NCBI GenBank assembly: GCA_963779805.1
Contig: CAVZZN010000003.1
Span: forward strand, 372,001 to 436,000
Source: CAIWHR01 sp963779805
GTDB lineage: Bacteria; Pseudomonadota; Gammaproteobacteria; Burkholderiales; Casimicrobiaceae
DNA length: 64,000 nucleotides
Reading direction: 5' to 3'
Part shown: positions 56,103 through 64,000 of the stretch, in pieces
Layout: every line of letters starts with the position of its first letter
Position numbering within the stretch: position 1 is the first letter of the stretch
Translations under genes and position numbers: made by a program
Notes under the pieces: model-generated
Told to the model about the DNA's origin: nothing
Database searches by the model: none
The model's input: only the letters and a program-made list of their open reading frames with translations

Positions 56103-56941
56103 CTAGTGCGCCGTGGCGACGATGCCGCTGTAGCCTTCGGCCTTGAGCTTGTTGCGGGCATCCCCGGCGGCATCGCGCGACGCATAGGTGCCGACCCGCA
56201 CCCGGTAGAGCGTGCCCCGGGTGGTACGCACCGGTTCCGTGAACGCCGGATAGCCGTTGCGCTTGAGCTTGGACGCGAGGGCATTCGCCCCCTTGTCGTC
56301 CGCGAATGCAGCCAGCTGGACGACATAGCTCTCGGCGCTGGTCGCCTTTGCCGCAGCTTCCGTTGCCGGGGCGCCCGGCTCTGGATTCGACCGACGCGAC
56401 CTTCGCCGGTTCGGCGGCGGCAGGCGTCGAGGGCGCCGGCTTTGCATCGGCCTTGCCGGTCGCCGCGGCTTGCGGGGCCGAAGCCTCGGTCGGCTTGGCC
56501 TCGCTTGCGCTTGCACTTGGACTCGCGCGCCCTGTGCCCAGCACGCGCTGCTCTGCCTGTGCGACGGCGGGCTGCGCAGTGCCGGGGGAGGCCGACGTGG
56601 ATTGCAGAGGCGTCCGCGGGGGTGGCTGCCGGGCCCGGCGTGCCGGCCGACGGGACCGAAGCGGCCCTGTCCGTCGCGGCCGGCGCGGGGGTTCCGGTGC
56701 CCGGCTTGGCATCGGCCGCCGGCGTTTCCGCGGGCGAGAGCCTGTTCACGAACTTGCCGTCGTCCACGGGCGGGATCTTCACCGCCACGTCCTCGCCGAG
56801 GGTGCTCGGCTCCTTTTCGAGCAGCATCGGCAGCACCACCGCGGCCGCAAGGGCCAGCACGACGGCTCCGACCAGGCGCCGGCGCGCCTTGCGTCGAAGC
56901 TCGTCAACCGCGGGATCGACAGCAGCGCTTCGCTCAGCCAT
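56103..56941 (-). CDS. dedD: SPOR-domain cell-division protein, DedD-like (two frameshifts)
   Basis: ATG 56941 begins MAERSAAVDPAVDELRRKARRRLVGAVVLALAAAVVLPMLLEKEP, a short cytoplasmic N-terminus and one membrane helix, then DVAVKIPPVDDGKFVNRLSP as in DedD. A long Pro/Ala/Thr linker follows, broken near 56610 and 56385. The C-terminal SPOR domain (SYVVQLAAFADDKGANALASKLKRNGYPAF, YRVRVGTYASRDAAGDARNKLKAEGYSGIV) binds denuded peptidoglycan at the septum. It lies between folC and cvpA, the standard betaproteobacterial order. Breaks in the repetitive GC-rich linker fit sequencing error. Confidence 0.88.
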
Positions 56942-58346
56942 GGCGTGAATGGTTGGGGTTCCGGATCGTCGTGGCGGTCGCTGTCCTGTCCGCTGACGGG
57001 TCCGCTGTTGCGACGAGTGCGGCCGCGACGGTGAGGAACGATCCAAAGACTACGATTCTATCAGCTTCACTCGCTTCGCCGCGGGCGCGCCGCAGCGCTT
57101 CATCGACGTCCGCGCACTCGATGATGCACGCCGGCTTGACCCCGGACGCGACGAGTTGCGCGCGCAATGTCGATGCATCGGCGCCGCGCGGCCCGGGCAG
57201 CGGCGCCACGAACCAGCGATCCACGCGCGGCAGCATCGCCTGCAGCACGCCGTGCACGTCCTTGTCGCGCAGCATGCCGAGCACCGCGAAGGTCTGCGGA
57301 TGAAAACCCATCGTGGCGAGGGTGTCCGCGAGCGAGCGCGCGGCCTGCGGATTGTGCGCGACGTCGAGCACGATGGTCGGCCGTCCGGGCAGCACCTGGA
57401 AACGCCCCGGCAGCTCGACCCGCGCAAGGCCGTCGCGAACGGCCGCCGCGTGCACCGGCACGCGCGTGGCGAGGCACTCGAGCGCGGCGATCGCTGTCGA
57501 TGCGTTACCGAGCTGATAGCTCCCGCGCAGTGCGGGCACGGGCAGCCCGAAGCGCTCGCCGGCGCGGCTCCAGTAGCGCCACTGGCTCGCCTGCCGCTCG
57601 TAGCCGAAGTCGCGCCCGAGCACCTGCAGGTCGGCGCCGCAACGCTGCGCTTCGGCGAGGAGCGTCGCCGGCGGATCCGCATCGCCGCACACGGCGGGCC
57701 GTCCTCCACGCAGGATGCCGGCCTTCTCGCGCGCGATCGCGGCGCGGTCGGGCCCGAGATATTCCACGTGGTCGATGTCGATCGCGGTGAGCACCGCGAC
57801 ATCCGCATCGATCACGTTGACGGCATCGAGGCGGCCCCCGAGCCCGACCTCCAGCACGATCGCATCGGGGCGGGCCTGCGCGAAGATCAGCAGCGCCGCC
57901 AGCGTGCCGAACTCGAAATAGGTGAGCGGGATCGCTTCCTCGCCTGCGGGCGCACGCGCAGCCTCGACGGCCTCGAATGCGGCGAGCAGGGTTGCGTCGT
58001 CGACCTCCACGCCATCGAGGCGAACCCGCTCGTTGTAGCGCGCGATGTGAGGCGAGCTGTAGAGCGCGGTGCGATAGCCGGCACAACGCAGCATCGTTTC
58101 CAGCATCGCGCAGGTCGACCCCTTGCCGTTGGTGCCGCCGACCGTGATGACGGGCGCGTCGAGGCGCACGGGCAGCCGCGCGAGCACGCCGCGCACGCGC
58201 TCCAGGCCGAGCGCGATGGCCTTGGGGTGGAGCGTCTCGAGGTACGCGAGCCACGCGGCCAGCGTCCGCGGCGCTCCTGCCAGCGATGAACGAGCGTCCT
58301 GCTGCGCAGTCCCGCGCTCGGGCTCGGGGCGGCGCTTCGCCGTCAC
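56934..58346 (-). CDS. folC: Bifunctional folylpolyglutamate/dihydrofolate synthase
   Basis: 470 residues from GTG 58346, one base after the accD stop. Mur-ligase-like P-loop VGGTNGKGSTCAMLE at residues 69-83, then YSSPHIARYNERVRLDG, EVGLGGRLDAVNVIDADVAVLTAIDIDHVEYLG with the metal-binding residues, GSYQLGNASTAIAALE and LDVAHNPQAARSLADTL. It adds glutamate to dihydropteroate and to folates. The frame is intact. The last 25 residues are Thr/Arg/Asn-rich and overlap the dedD start by 8 bp. Confidence 0.95.
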   Translation of the reverse strand: MTAKRRPEPERGTAQQDARSSLAGAPRTLAAWLAYLETLHPKAIALGLERVRGVLARLPVRLDAPVITVGGTNGKGSTCAMLETMLRCAGYRTALYSSPHIARYNERVRLDGVEVDDATLLAAFEAVEAARAPAGEEAIPLTYFEFGTLAALLIFAQARPDAIVLEVGLGGRLDAVNVIDADVAVLTAIDIDHVEYLGPDRAAIAREKAGILRGGRPAVCGDADPPATLLAEAQRCGADLQVLGRDFGYERQASQWRYWSRAGERFGLPVPALRGSYQLGNASTAIAALECLATRVPVHAAAVRDGLARVELPGRFQVLPGRPTIVLDVAHNPQAARSLADTLATMGFHPQTFAVLGMLRDKDVHGVLQAMLPRVDRWFVAPLPGPRGADASTLRAQLVASGVKPACIIECADVDEALRRARGEASEADRIVVFGSFLTVAAALVATADPSADRTATATTIRNPNHSRHG

Positions 58347-58347
58347 G

Positions 58348-59229
58348 TCACGGCGACGGCATGGGCTGGCGCGTCAGTTGCGCCAGGATCTTCGCAAGCT
58401 CGTCGCGCAGGTAGCGCCGGTCGACGATCATGTCGATCGCGCCCTTCTCCAGCAGGAACTCGGCGCGCTGGAAGCCTTCCGGCAGCTTCTCGCGCACCGT
58501 CTGCTCGATGACCCGCGGCCCGGCGAAGCCGATCAGCGCGCCGGGCTCGGCAATGACGACGTCGGCAACGAACGCGAACGACGCGGAAACGCCGCCCATC
58601 GTCGGGTCGGTGAGCACGGACACGAACGGCAGCCGTGCACGCGTGAGCTCCTGCAGGACCGCGGTGGTCTTGGCCATCTGGAACAGCGAGTTCACGCCTT
58701 CCTGCATGCGCGCGCCACCGGAAGCCGCGATGCACACGAACGGCAGCCGGTTCTCGTAGGCGACGCGAACCCCGCGCACGAAGCGCTCGCCGACGACCGA
58801 GCCCATCGACCCGCCCAGGAACTCGAACTCGAACACGGCCACCACCAGCGGCACGGCGACGATGCTTCCCTGCATGACGACCAACGCGTCCGTCTCGCCC
58901 GTTTCCTCGAGCGCACCCGACAGGCGCTCGGTGTATTTCCTCGTGTCCTTGAACTTGAGCACGTCGACCGGGACGACTTCGGAGCCGATCTCGAACCGGC
59001 CCTCCGGATCGAGCAGCTGGTCGATGCGCTGCCGCGCGTTGACGCGGGCATGATGGCCGCATTTCGGGCACACCTCGAGGTTCTTCTCGAGGTCGGTGCG
59101 ATAGAGCACCGCTTCGCACGCGGGGCACTTGACCCAGAGCCCTTCGGGGACCGCGGTCTTCTTGACCCCCGGCGTGCTCTTGATCCGGGGAGGCAGCAGC
59201 TTCTGCAGCCAGCTCATGTCCGTTGCCAT
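58348..59229 (-). CDS. accD: Acetyl-CoA carboxylase carboxyltransferase subunit beta
   Basis: 293 residues from ATG 59229. ATG 59217 gives MSWLQKLLPPRI, the more usual family start. The zinc ribbon has Cys35, Cys38, Cys54 and Cys57 (KCPACE and VCPKCG). The crotonase-like carboxyltransferase core contains GGSMGSVVGERFVRG, IAASGGARMQEGVNSLFQMAKT, SVLTDPTMGGVSASFAF and GALIGFAGPRVIEQTVREKLPEGFQ. It pairs with AccA to move the carboxyl group from biotin to acetyl-CoA, the first step of fatty acid synthesis. Between trpA and folC, as is normal in beta- and many gammaproteobacteria. Confidence 0.96.
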   Translation of the reverse strand: MATDMSWLQKLLPPRIKSTPGVKKTAVPEGLWVKCPACEAVLYRTDLEKNLEVCPKCGHHARVNARQRIDQLLDPEGRFEIGSEVVPVDVLKFKDTRKYTERLSGALEETGETDALVVMQGSIVAVPLVVAVFEFEFLGGSMGSVVGERFVRGVRVAYENRLPFVCIAASGGARMQEGVNSLFQMAKTTAVLQELTRARLPFVSVLTDPTMGGVSASFAFVADVVIAEPGALIGFAGPRVIEQTVREKLPEGFQRAEFLLEKGAIDMIVDRRYLRDELAKILAQLTRQPMPSP

Positions 59230-59246
59230 AGCGCGCCGTCCGGTGG

Positions 59247-60125
59247 TTACGCTGCCCGCTTGCCTGCGGCATCGAGCGCCGCACGAATGGTCGAGAGCCA
59301 CTGCGCCGCGCGCTCGGCGGCGGTCTCGGGCGTGGCGGCCTCGATCTCCTGGATGATGCGAGTGCCGATGACCACGGCGTCGGCATGCGCGGCGATCGCC
59401 TGCGCGCTCGCCGCGTCCCGAATCCCGAAGCCGACACCCAGGGGCAGCGTGATGACCTGCCTCACCTGCGCGAGGTGACGCGCGACATCGGCCGTATCGA
59501 GGTGCCCCGCCCCCGTAACCCCGGTGAGCGACACGTAGTACACGTAGCCGCGGGCGAGCTCCGCGATCGTCGACAAGCGGCTCGCGGGTGTGGTCGGCGA
59601 CACGAGGAAGATCGGGGCGATTCCGCGCGCATCGAGCAGCGCCGCGAACTCGCGCGCCTCTTCCGGCGGGTAATCGACGATCAGCACACCGTCGACTCCG
59701 GCCTTGCGCGCGGCATCCGCAAACGCTTCGACGCCCATCGCCTCGACCGGGTTCGCGTAGCCCATCAGCACGACGGGGGTGCTGTGGTCGCGCGCGCGAA
59801 ACGCGGCCACGAGATCGAGCACGTTGCGCAGGCTCACGCCGCGCGCGAGCGCCCGCTCGGATGCGCGCTGGATCACCGGGCCATCGGCCATCGGGTCCGA
59901 GAACGGCACGCCGAGCTCGATGACATCCGCGCCGGACGCCACCATCCGCTGCATCAGATCGAGCGTCACGTCGAGGGACGGGTCTCCCGCGGTGACATAC
60001 GGAATCAGCGCCGTGCGTCCGGCCGCGCGCAGCGTGCGGAACGTCGCGTCGATGCGGCTTTCATGCGGCCCCACCCCCACCGAGGGGGCGCGACCCGCAC
60101 CTTGGGACGGCCCGGCGGCGCTCAT
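59247..60125 (-). CDS. trpA: Tryptophan synthase alpha chain
   Basis: 292 residues from ATG 60125, one base after trpB. The first 20 residues are a Gly/Pro-rich extension. Catalytic Glu70 and Asp81 lie in DVIELGVPFSDPMADGPVIQRASERAL. Further conserved blocks are LMGYANPVEAMGVEAFADAA, DGVLIVDYPPEEA, FLVSPTTPASRL, YYVSLTGVTGA and GVGFGIRDAASAQAI. It splits indole-3-glycerol phosphate to indole, which is channelled to TrpB. Intact frame. Confidence 0.96.
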   Translation of the reverse strand: MSAAGPSQGAGRAPSVGVGPHESRIDATFRTLRAAGRTALIPYVTAGDPSLDVTLDLMQRMVASGADVIELGVPFSDPMADGPVIQRASERALARGVSLRNVLDLVAAFRARDHSTPVVLMGYANPVEAMGVEAFADAARKAGVDGVLIVDYPPEEAREFAALLDARGIAPIFLVSPTTPASRLSTIAELARGYVYYVSLTGVTGAGHLDTADVARHLAQVRQVITLPLGVGFGIRDAASAQAIAAHADAVVIGTRIIQEIEAATPETAAERAAQWLSTIRAALDAAGKRAA

Positions 60126-60126
60126 G

Positions 60127-61348
<1,222 letters not shown>

Positions 61349-61362
<14 letters not shown>

Positions 61363-62060
61363 TGCGTACCTCTTGGATGAACGCCGCGATGCGCGCGGGA
61401 TCCTTGATGCCTTTGCGCGGCCGTCCGTGCTCGTCGAGCGCCTCGACGCCACTCGATACGTCGACGGCCCAGGGTCGTATCGCACGCACCGCAGCGGCGA
61501 CGTTGCCGGCGTCGAGCCCGCCCGAGAGCACCAGCGGTCGGAGCAGCCGCTTCGGCAGCGTCGACCAGTCGAAGCGCTGCCCCGTGCCGCCCGGAAGACC
61601 ATCGCGCGGCGGCGCGTCGAACAGCCACGCTGCAGCGTCGCCGTAGTCCGCTGCGCATTCTAGCAAATCGGCCTCCTTCGCCCCGCGCGGCACCCCGATC
61701 GCCTTCACGTACGGCACGCCGAAGCGGGCGCAGAGTTCGCGCGGCTCGTGGCCGTGAAACTGCAGCGCCGCGAGGGGCACTTCGCCGAGCACGGCCCGCA
61801 CGTGCGCCTCGTCGGGATCGACGAAAAGCCCGACCGCGCTCACGAAGGGCGGCAACGCCGCCACGATCGCCTTGGCGGTCGCGATGTCGACCCGGCGCGG
61901 CGTGCCTTGCCAGAACACGAGACCGATCGCGTCGGCACCCGCATGCGCAGCCGCGAGCCCATCCTCGATCGCGAGTGATGCCGCAGATCTTCACCCGCGT
62001 GCGATGCGCGCCCGCCCGGCGACGCGCCCTGCGGGCCTCGCCTTCGGCCGCCGGGCTCAC
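61349..62060 (-). CDS. trpF: Phosphoribosylanthranilate isomerase (one frameshift)
   Basis: GTG 62060, preceded by GGAGGA, gives a 20-residue Arg/Ala-rich leader and then RTRVKICGIT, the catalytic-cysteine block normally found right at the N-terminus of TrpF. An extra base near 61973 breaks the frame. Restored, it reads EDGLAAAHAGADAIGLVFWQGTPRRVDIATAKAIVAALPPFVSAVGLFVD, LQFHGHEPRELCARFGVPYVKAI, FDAPPRDGLPGGTGQRFDWSTLP and LSGGLDAGNVAAAVRAIRPWAVDVSSGVE. The leader is encoded by a repeat element (62005-62069), so the native start may be the GTG of VKICGIT or the element may have lengthened the protein. An essential biosynthetic gene, hence the frameshift is probably an error. Confidence 0.9.
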
Positions 62061-62069
62061 GCGTCCTCC
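62005..62069. repeat. 65-bp direct repeat, copy 1 (overlaps trpF start)
   Basis: Matches 62112-62176 at an offset of 107 bp with a single mismatch (62012 versus 62119). Within it GCCCGGCG (62014-62021) and CGCCGGGC (62049-62056) are inverted, so each copy can fold as a REP-like stem-loop. This copy provides the GGAGGA and GTG of trpF and its first residues. Confidence 0.8.
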
Positions 62070-62111
62070 ATCACGGTCCGCGCTTCATCAGCCACAATGC
62101 CGTCGGCCGTG

Positions 62112-62176
62112 TGCGCGCTCGCCCGGCGACGCGCCCTGCGGGCCTCGCCTTCGGCCGCCGGGCTCACGCGTCCTCC
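62112..62176. repeat. 65-bp direct repeat, copy 2 (overlaps truA 3' end)
   Basis: Second copy of the element at 62005-62069. It carries the last codons of truA (EDA and TGA) and a duplicate of the GGAGGA-GTG start region, followed by a 36-codon open frame that stops at 62057 without reaching trpF. This tandem partial duplication is the whole of the truA-trpF gap. Confidence 0.8.
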
Positions 62177-62961
62177 GCGAACGGAACGCTGACGTCGCGC
62201 CGGCATGGCGGCAGTGCGAAGCGGGCGGGATAGTCCACGCCCGTGAGATAGAGCCCCGCGGGCGAGAACGTGGCGGCCGCGCGGGTGCGATCGCGTTGCG
62301 CCAGCACGTCGGCGAACCAGGCCGCGTCGCGTGCGCCCGAGCCGACGGCGACCAGGCTGCCGACGATGTTGCGGATCATGTGGTGAAGGAACGCATCGGC
62401 GCTGAAGTCGAAGCGCAGCATGCCGCCGCAGCGGCTCACGCGGGCGTGCGTCACCTGCTTCACGGGGGAGCGTGCCTGGCACTGCGCCGCGCGGAACGCC
62501 GAAAAGTCGTGCATACCGAGGAGCCCCTGCGCGGCCTCGTCCATCGCCTGCGCGTCGAGGGGGCGATGGTACCAGCCGACCCTGTCCGCAGCGAGCGCCG
62601 GTCGCACCGCGCGCGCCAGCAGGAGATAGGTGTAGTGCCGACCCGTGGCCGCGAAGCGCGCGTGAAACACATCCGGCACCGGCTGCGCCCAGAGGACCGC
62701 CATCGCGTGTCCAAGATGCGCATTCACGCCACGCACCCACGCCGTCTCGGGACGGCTCGCGGGCGCATCGAAGTGCACCACCTGCAGTGCGGCATGGACG
62801 CCGCGATCGGTGCGCCCTGCCGCGATGACCCGCACCGGCGTGCCGGCGATCGCCGCGAGCGCGCGTTCGAGCGCATCCTGCGCACCGCGGGCGTCGGGCT
62901 GCGACTGCCAGCCGGTGAACGCCGTACCGCAATACTCGACGCCGAGGGCGATGCGCATCAC
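62164..62961 (-). CDS. truA: tRNA pseudouridine(38-40) synthase
   Basis: 265 residues from ATG 62961, or ATG 62958. Catalytic Asp52 is in VIAAGRTDRGVHALQ-type context (AAGRTDRGVHA). Other family blocks are LGVEYCGTAFTGWQSQP, FHARFAATGRHYTYLLL, MHDFSAFRAAQCQARSPVKQV and FSADAFLHHMIRNIVGSLVAVG. It isomerises uridines 38-40 in the anticodon arm. The gene lies between fimV and trpF, the standard betaproteobacterial position. Intact; its last codons lie inside the direct repeat. Confidence 0.95.
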   Translation of the reverse strand: MMRIALGVEYCGTAFTGWQSQPDARGAQDALERALAAIAGTPVRVIAAGRTDRGVHAALQVVHFDAPASRPETAWVRGVNAHLGHAMAVLWAQPVPDVFHARFAATGRHYTYLLLARAVRPALAADRVGWYHRPLDAQAMDEAAQGLLGMHDFSAFRAAQCQARSPVKQVTHARVSRCGGMLRFDFSADAFLHHMIRNIVGSLVAVGSGARDAAWFADVLAQRDRTRAAATFSPAGLYLTGVDYPARFALPPCRRDVSVPFAEDA

Positions 62962-62981
62962 GCGTGACTCGCAAACGAAAC

Positions 62982-63005
62982 GGGCGGCGGATCGCTCCGC
63001 CGCCC
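62982..63005 (-). terminator. Rho-independent terminator after fimV
   Basis: GGGCGGCGGA, loop TCGC, TCCGCCGCCC is a perfect 10-bp GC stem 22 bp beyond the fimV stop on the minus strand. It is followed in that direction by GTTTCGTTTGC. It separates fimV from the truA-trp-acc-fol unit. Confidence 0.7.
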
Positions 63006-63027
63006 TCGATGCAGCAGGATAGCGCGC

Positions 63028-64000
63028 TCAGCCGAGCTTCTCGAGCAACGTGCCGGCCTCGGCCCGCTGCTGCTCGTCGCCCTCGTGCAGCACCTCCTGC
63101 AGGATCTCGCGCGCACCCTCCACGTCGCCCATCTCCTGGTACGCCTTGGCGAGGTCGAGCTTGGTCGCCGCGTCGTGCCACTGGCCATCCAGCACCGAAG
63201 GGGTCGGGTCGTCGAACGTTGCGCGATCGGGATCGAACGAGAGATCGAGCTTGTCGAGATCGATCGCCGCCTGGGGGCGGGCCAACTCCGGTGCGCTTGC
63301 GCCGGCTTGGCGGCATCGTCGCCGGCGACTTCGGCCGCACGCGAGGCGGCAGGCTTCTCGGCTTCCTCGATGTGGAAGTCGAGGTCGAAGCCCGGATCGG
63401 CGGCGCGCGCGGCTTCGATCCGCTGCTCGATCGTCATGGCCGGAGCGGGCTCCGCTGCCGCGGCGTGTGCAGGCGCGGCGTGGGCGGTGAATTCGAGGTC
63501 GTGGATCGCCGGCTCGGCATCCGCCAGGGTTGTGCTCGCCACCGCCTCGATCTGCTCGGAGGTCTTGCGCACCGGGGGCGCCGCGATGGAGATGTCGTCG
63601 CCGAGGCGGAAGTCGAGCCCTTCATCGTTACGGATGTCGGCGACACCCACCGGCACGGGCGGCGTGCTCTCGACCGCAGCACCCGATACGGTGTCGGGTG
63701 CGCGACGCAGCGGATCGTCGTTGTCCATGTAGCGCATGGCCGCAGCGCCCGCGGCGGCTGCGGTCGCTGCACCCGCGGCCGCGACGAGGCCGGAGGGCGC
63801 GCCGCCAGCGCCTTCCGCGGCGAACATCGGATTGTTCGGATCGAGCTGGCGACCCAGCGCCACCGCCTTCTGCCACGTCTCGCCCTGCCCCTTCGACACC
63901 GCGTAGAGCTCGGTGGCGACCTGCTCGAACACCGTCGGCTTGTTGTGCTGGGCATGGATCTCGAGCAGCTTGAGGTAGATCTCCTGGCGCTGCGGATCCT
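63028..64000 (-). CDS. fimV: FimV/HubP-like polar protein, C-terminal part (one frameshift, runs off window)
   Basis: The gene enters from the right edge. The visible part has a TPR-like segment (LKLLEIHAQHNKPTVFEQVATELYAVSKGQGETWQKAVALGRQLDPNNPMF), a long acidic Ala/Pro-rich linker, and after a break near 63295 the conserved FimV C-terminal domain (DLSFDPD, QWHDAATKLDLAKAYQEMGDVEGAREILQEVLHEGDEQQRAEAGTLLEKLG) to the stop at 63028. FimV/HubP is an inner-membrane polar landmark protein needed for type IV pilus function and pole organisation. The position upstream of truA is conserved in betaproteobacteria. The LysM, membrane helix and N-terminal parts are outside the window. Confidence 0.9.

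Noticed and set aside
62057..62167. A 36-codon frame between truA and trpF with a good GGAGGA-GTG start
   Set aside because: Created by the duplicated repeat; no independent evidence of a product.

Overview
High-GC window with the gene content and order of a betaproteobacterium (Burkholderiales or Rhodocyclales type). The strongest taxonomic signal is the conserved block fimV-truA-trpF-trpB-trpA-accD-folC-dedD-cvpA-purF at 53.9-64 kb, together with an exosortase A (XrtA/EpsH) exopolysaccharide locus of the kind common in floc- and biofilm-forming betaproteobacteria. Genes are tightly packed, with many ATGA/TGATG stop-start overlaps. Many genes carry single-base frameshifts, densest at 2-23 kb. 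Housekeeping trpF and dedD are hit too, so I read these as probable sequence errors rather than decay. Breakpoints and ends in frameshifted genes are approximate.

Region A (1-16.9 kb), surface-glycan assembly: a GT-C membrane glycosyltransferase, a frameshifted XrtA-associated O-ligase, a small EamA/SMR flippase-like protein, a methyltransferase, a DPM1-like GT2, an asparagine synthetase, a TPR protein and a Wzm/Wzt ABC exporter on +. Then come four glycosyltransferases on -, two of them tandem paralogues, and an RgpF-like protein on + converging on a zinc-ribbon methyltransferase.

Region B (17-23.2 kb), a poorly understood XrtA-associated acyl-activation module: two alpha/beta hydrolases and an acyl carrier protein on -, diverging from a glycosyltransferase, an AMP-forming ligase and a PLP decarboxylase on +.

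Region C (23.3-45.7 kb), the core XrtA operon: 17 co-directional genes on -, in transcription order an outer-membrane export lipoprotein, chain-length determinant, Gly-Tyr-tailed tyrosine kinase, outer-membrane protein, ATPase, WecB, deacetylase, FemAB protein, exosortase A-EpsI, two PEP-CTERM-associated sugar transferases, three asparagine-synthase paralogues, a GDP-mannose-6-dehydrogenase-like enzyme, another GT4 and a GNAT-like protein. A near-consensus sigma-54 promoter lies about 400 bp upstream of the first gene. No PEP-CTERM substrate, PrsK/PrsR pair or priming sugar transferase is in the window.

Region D (46.4-52.4 kb), acyl-CoA catabolism: an IclR regulator divergent from a CitE-like lyase, enoyl-CoA hydratase and acyl-CoA dehydrogenase, converging on an acyl-CoA ligase. 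Region E (52.5-53.9 kb): tRNA-Arg(CCG) and a triheme cytochrome c5-like protein. Region F (53.9-64 kb): the purine/folate/fatty-acid/tryptophan housekeeping block and the 3' end of fimV.
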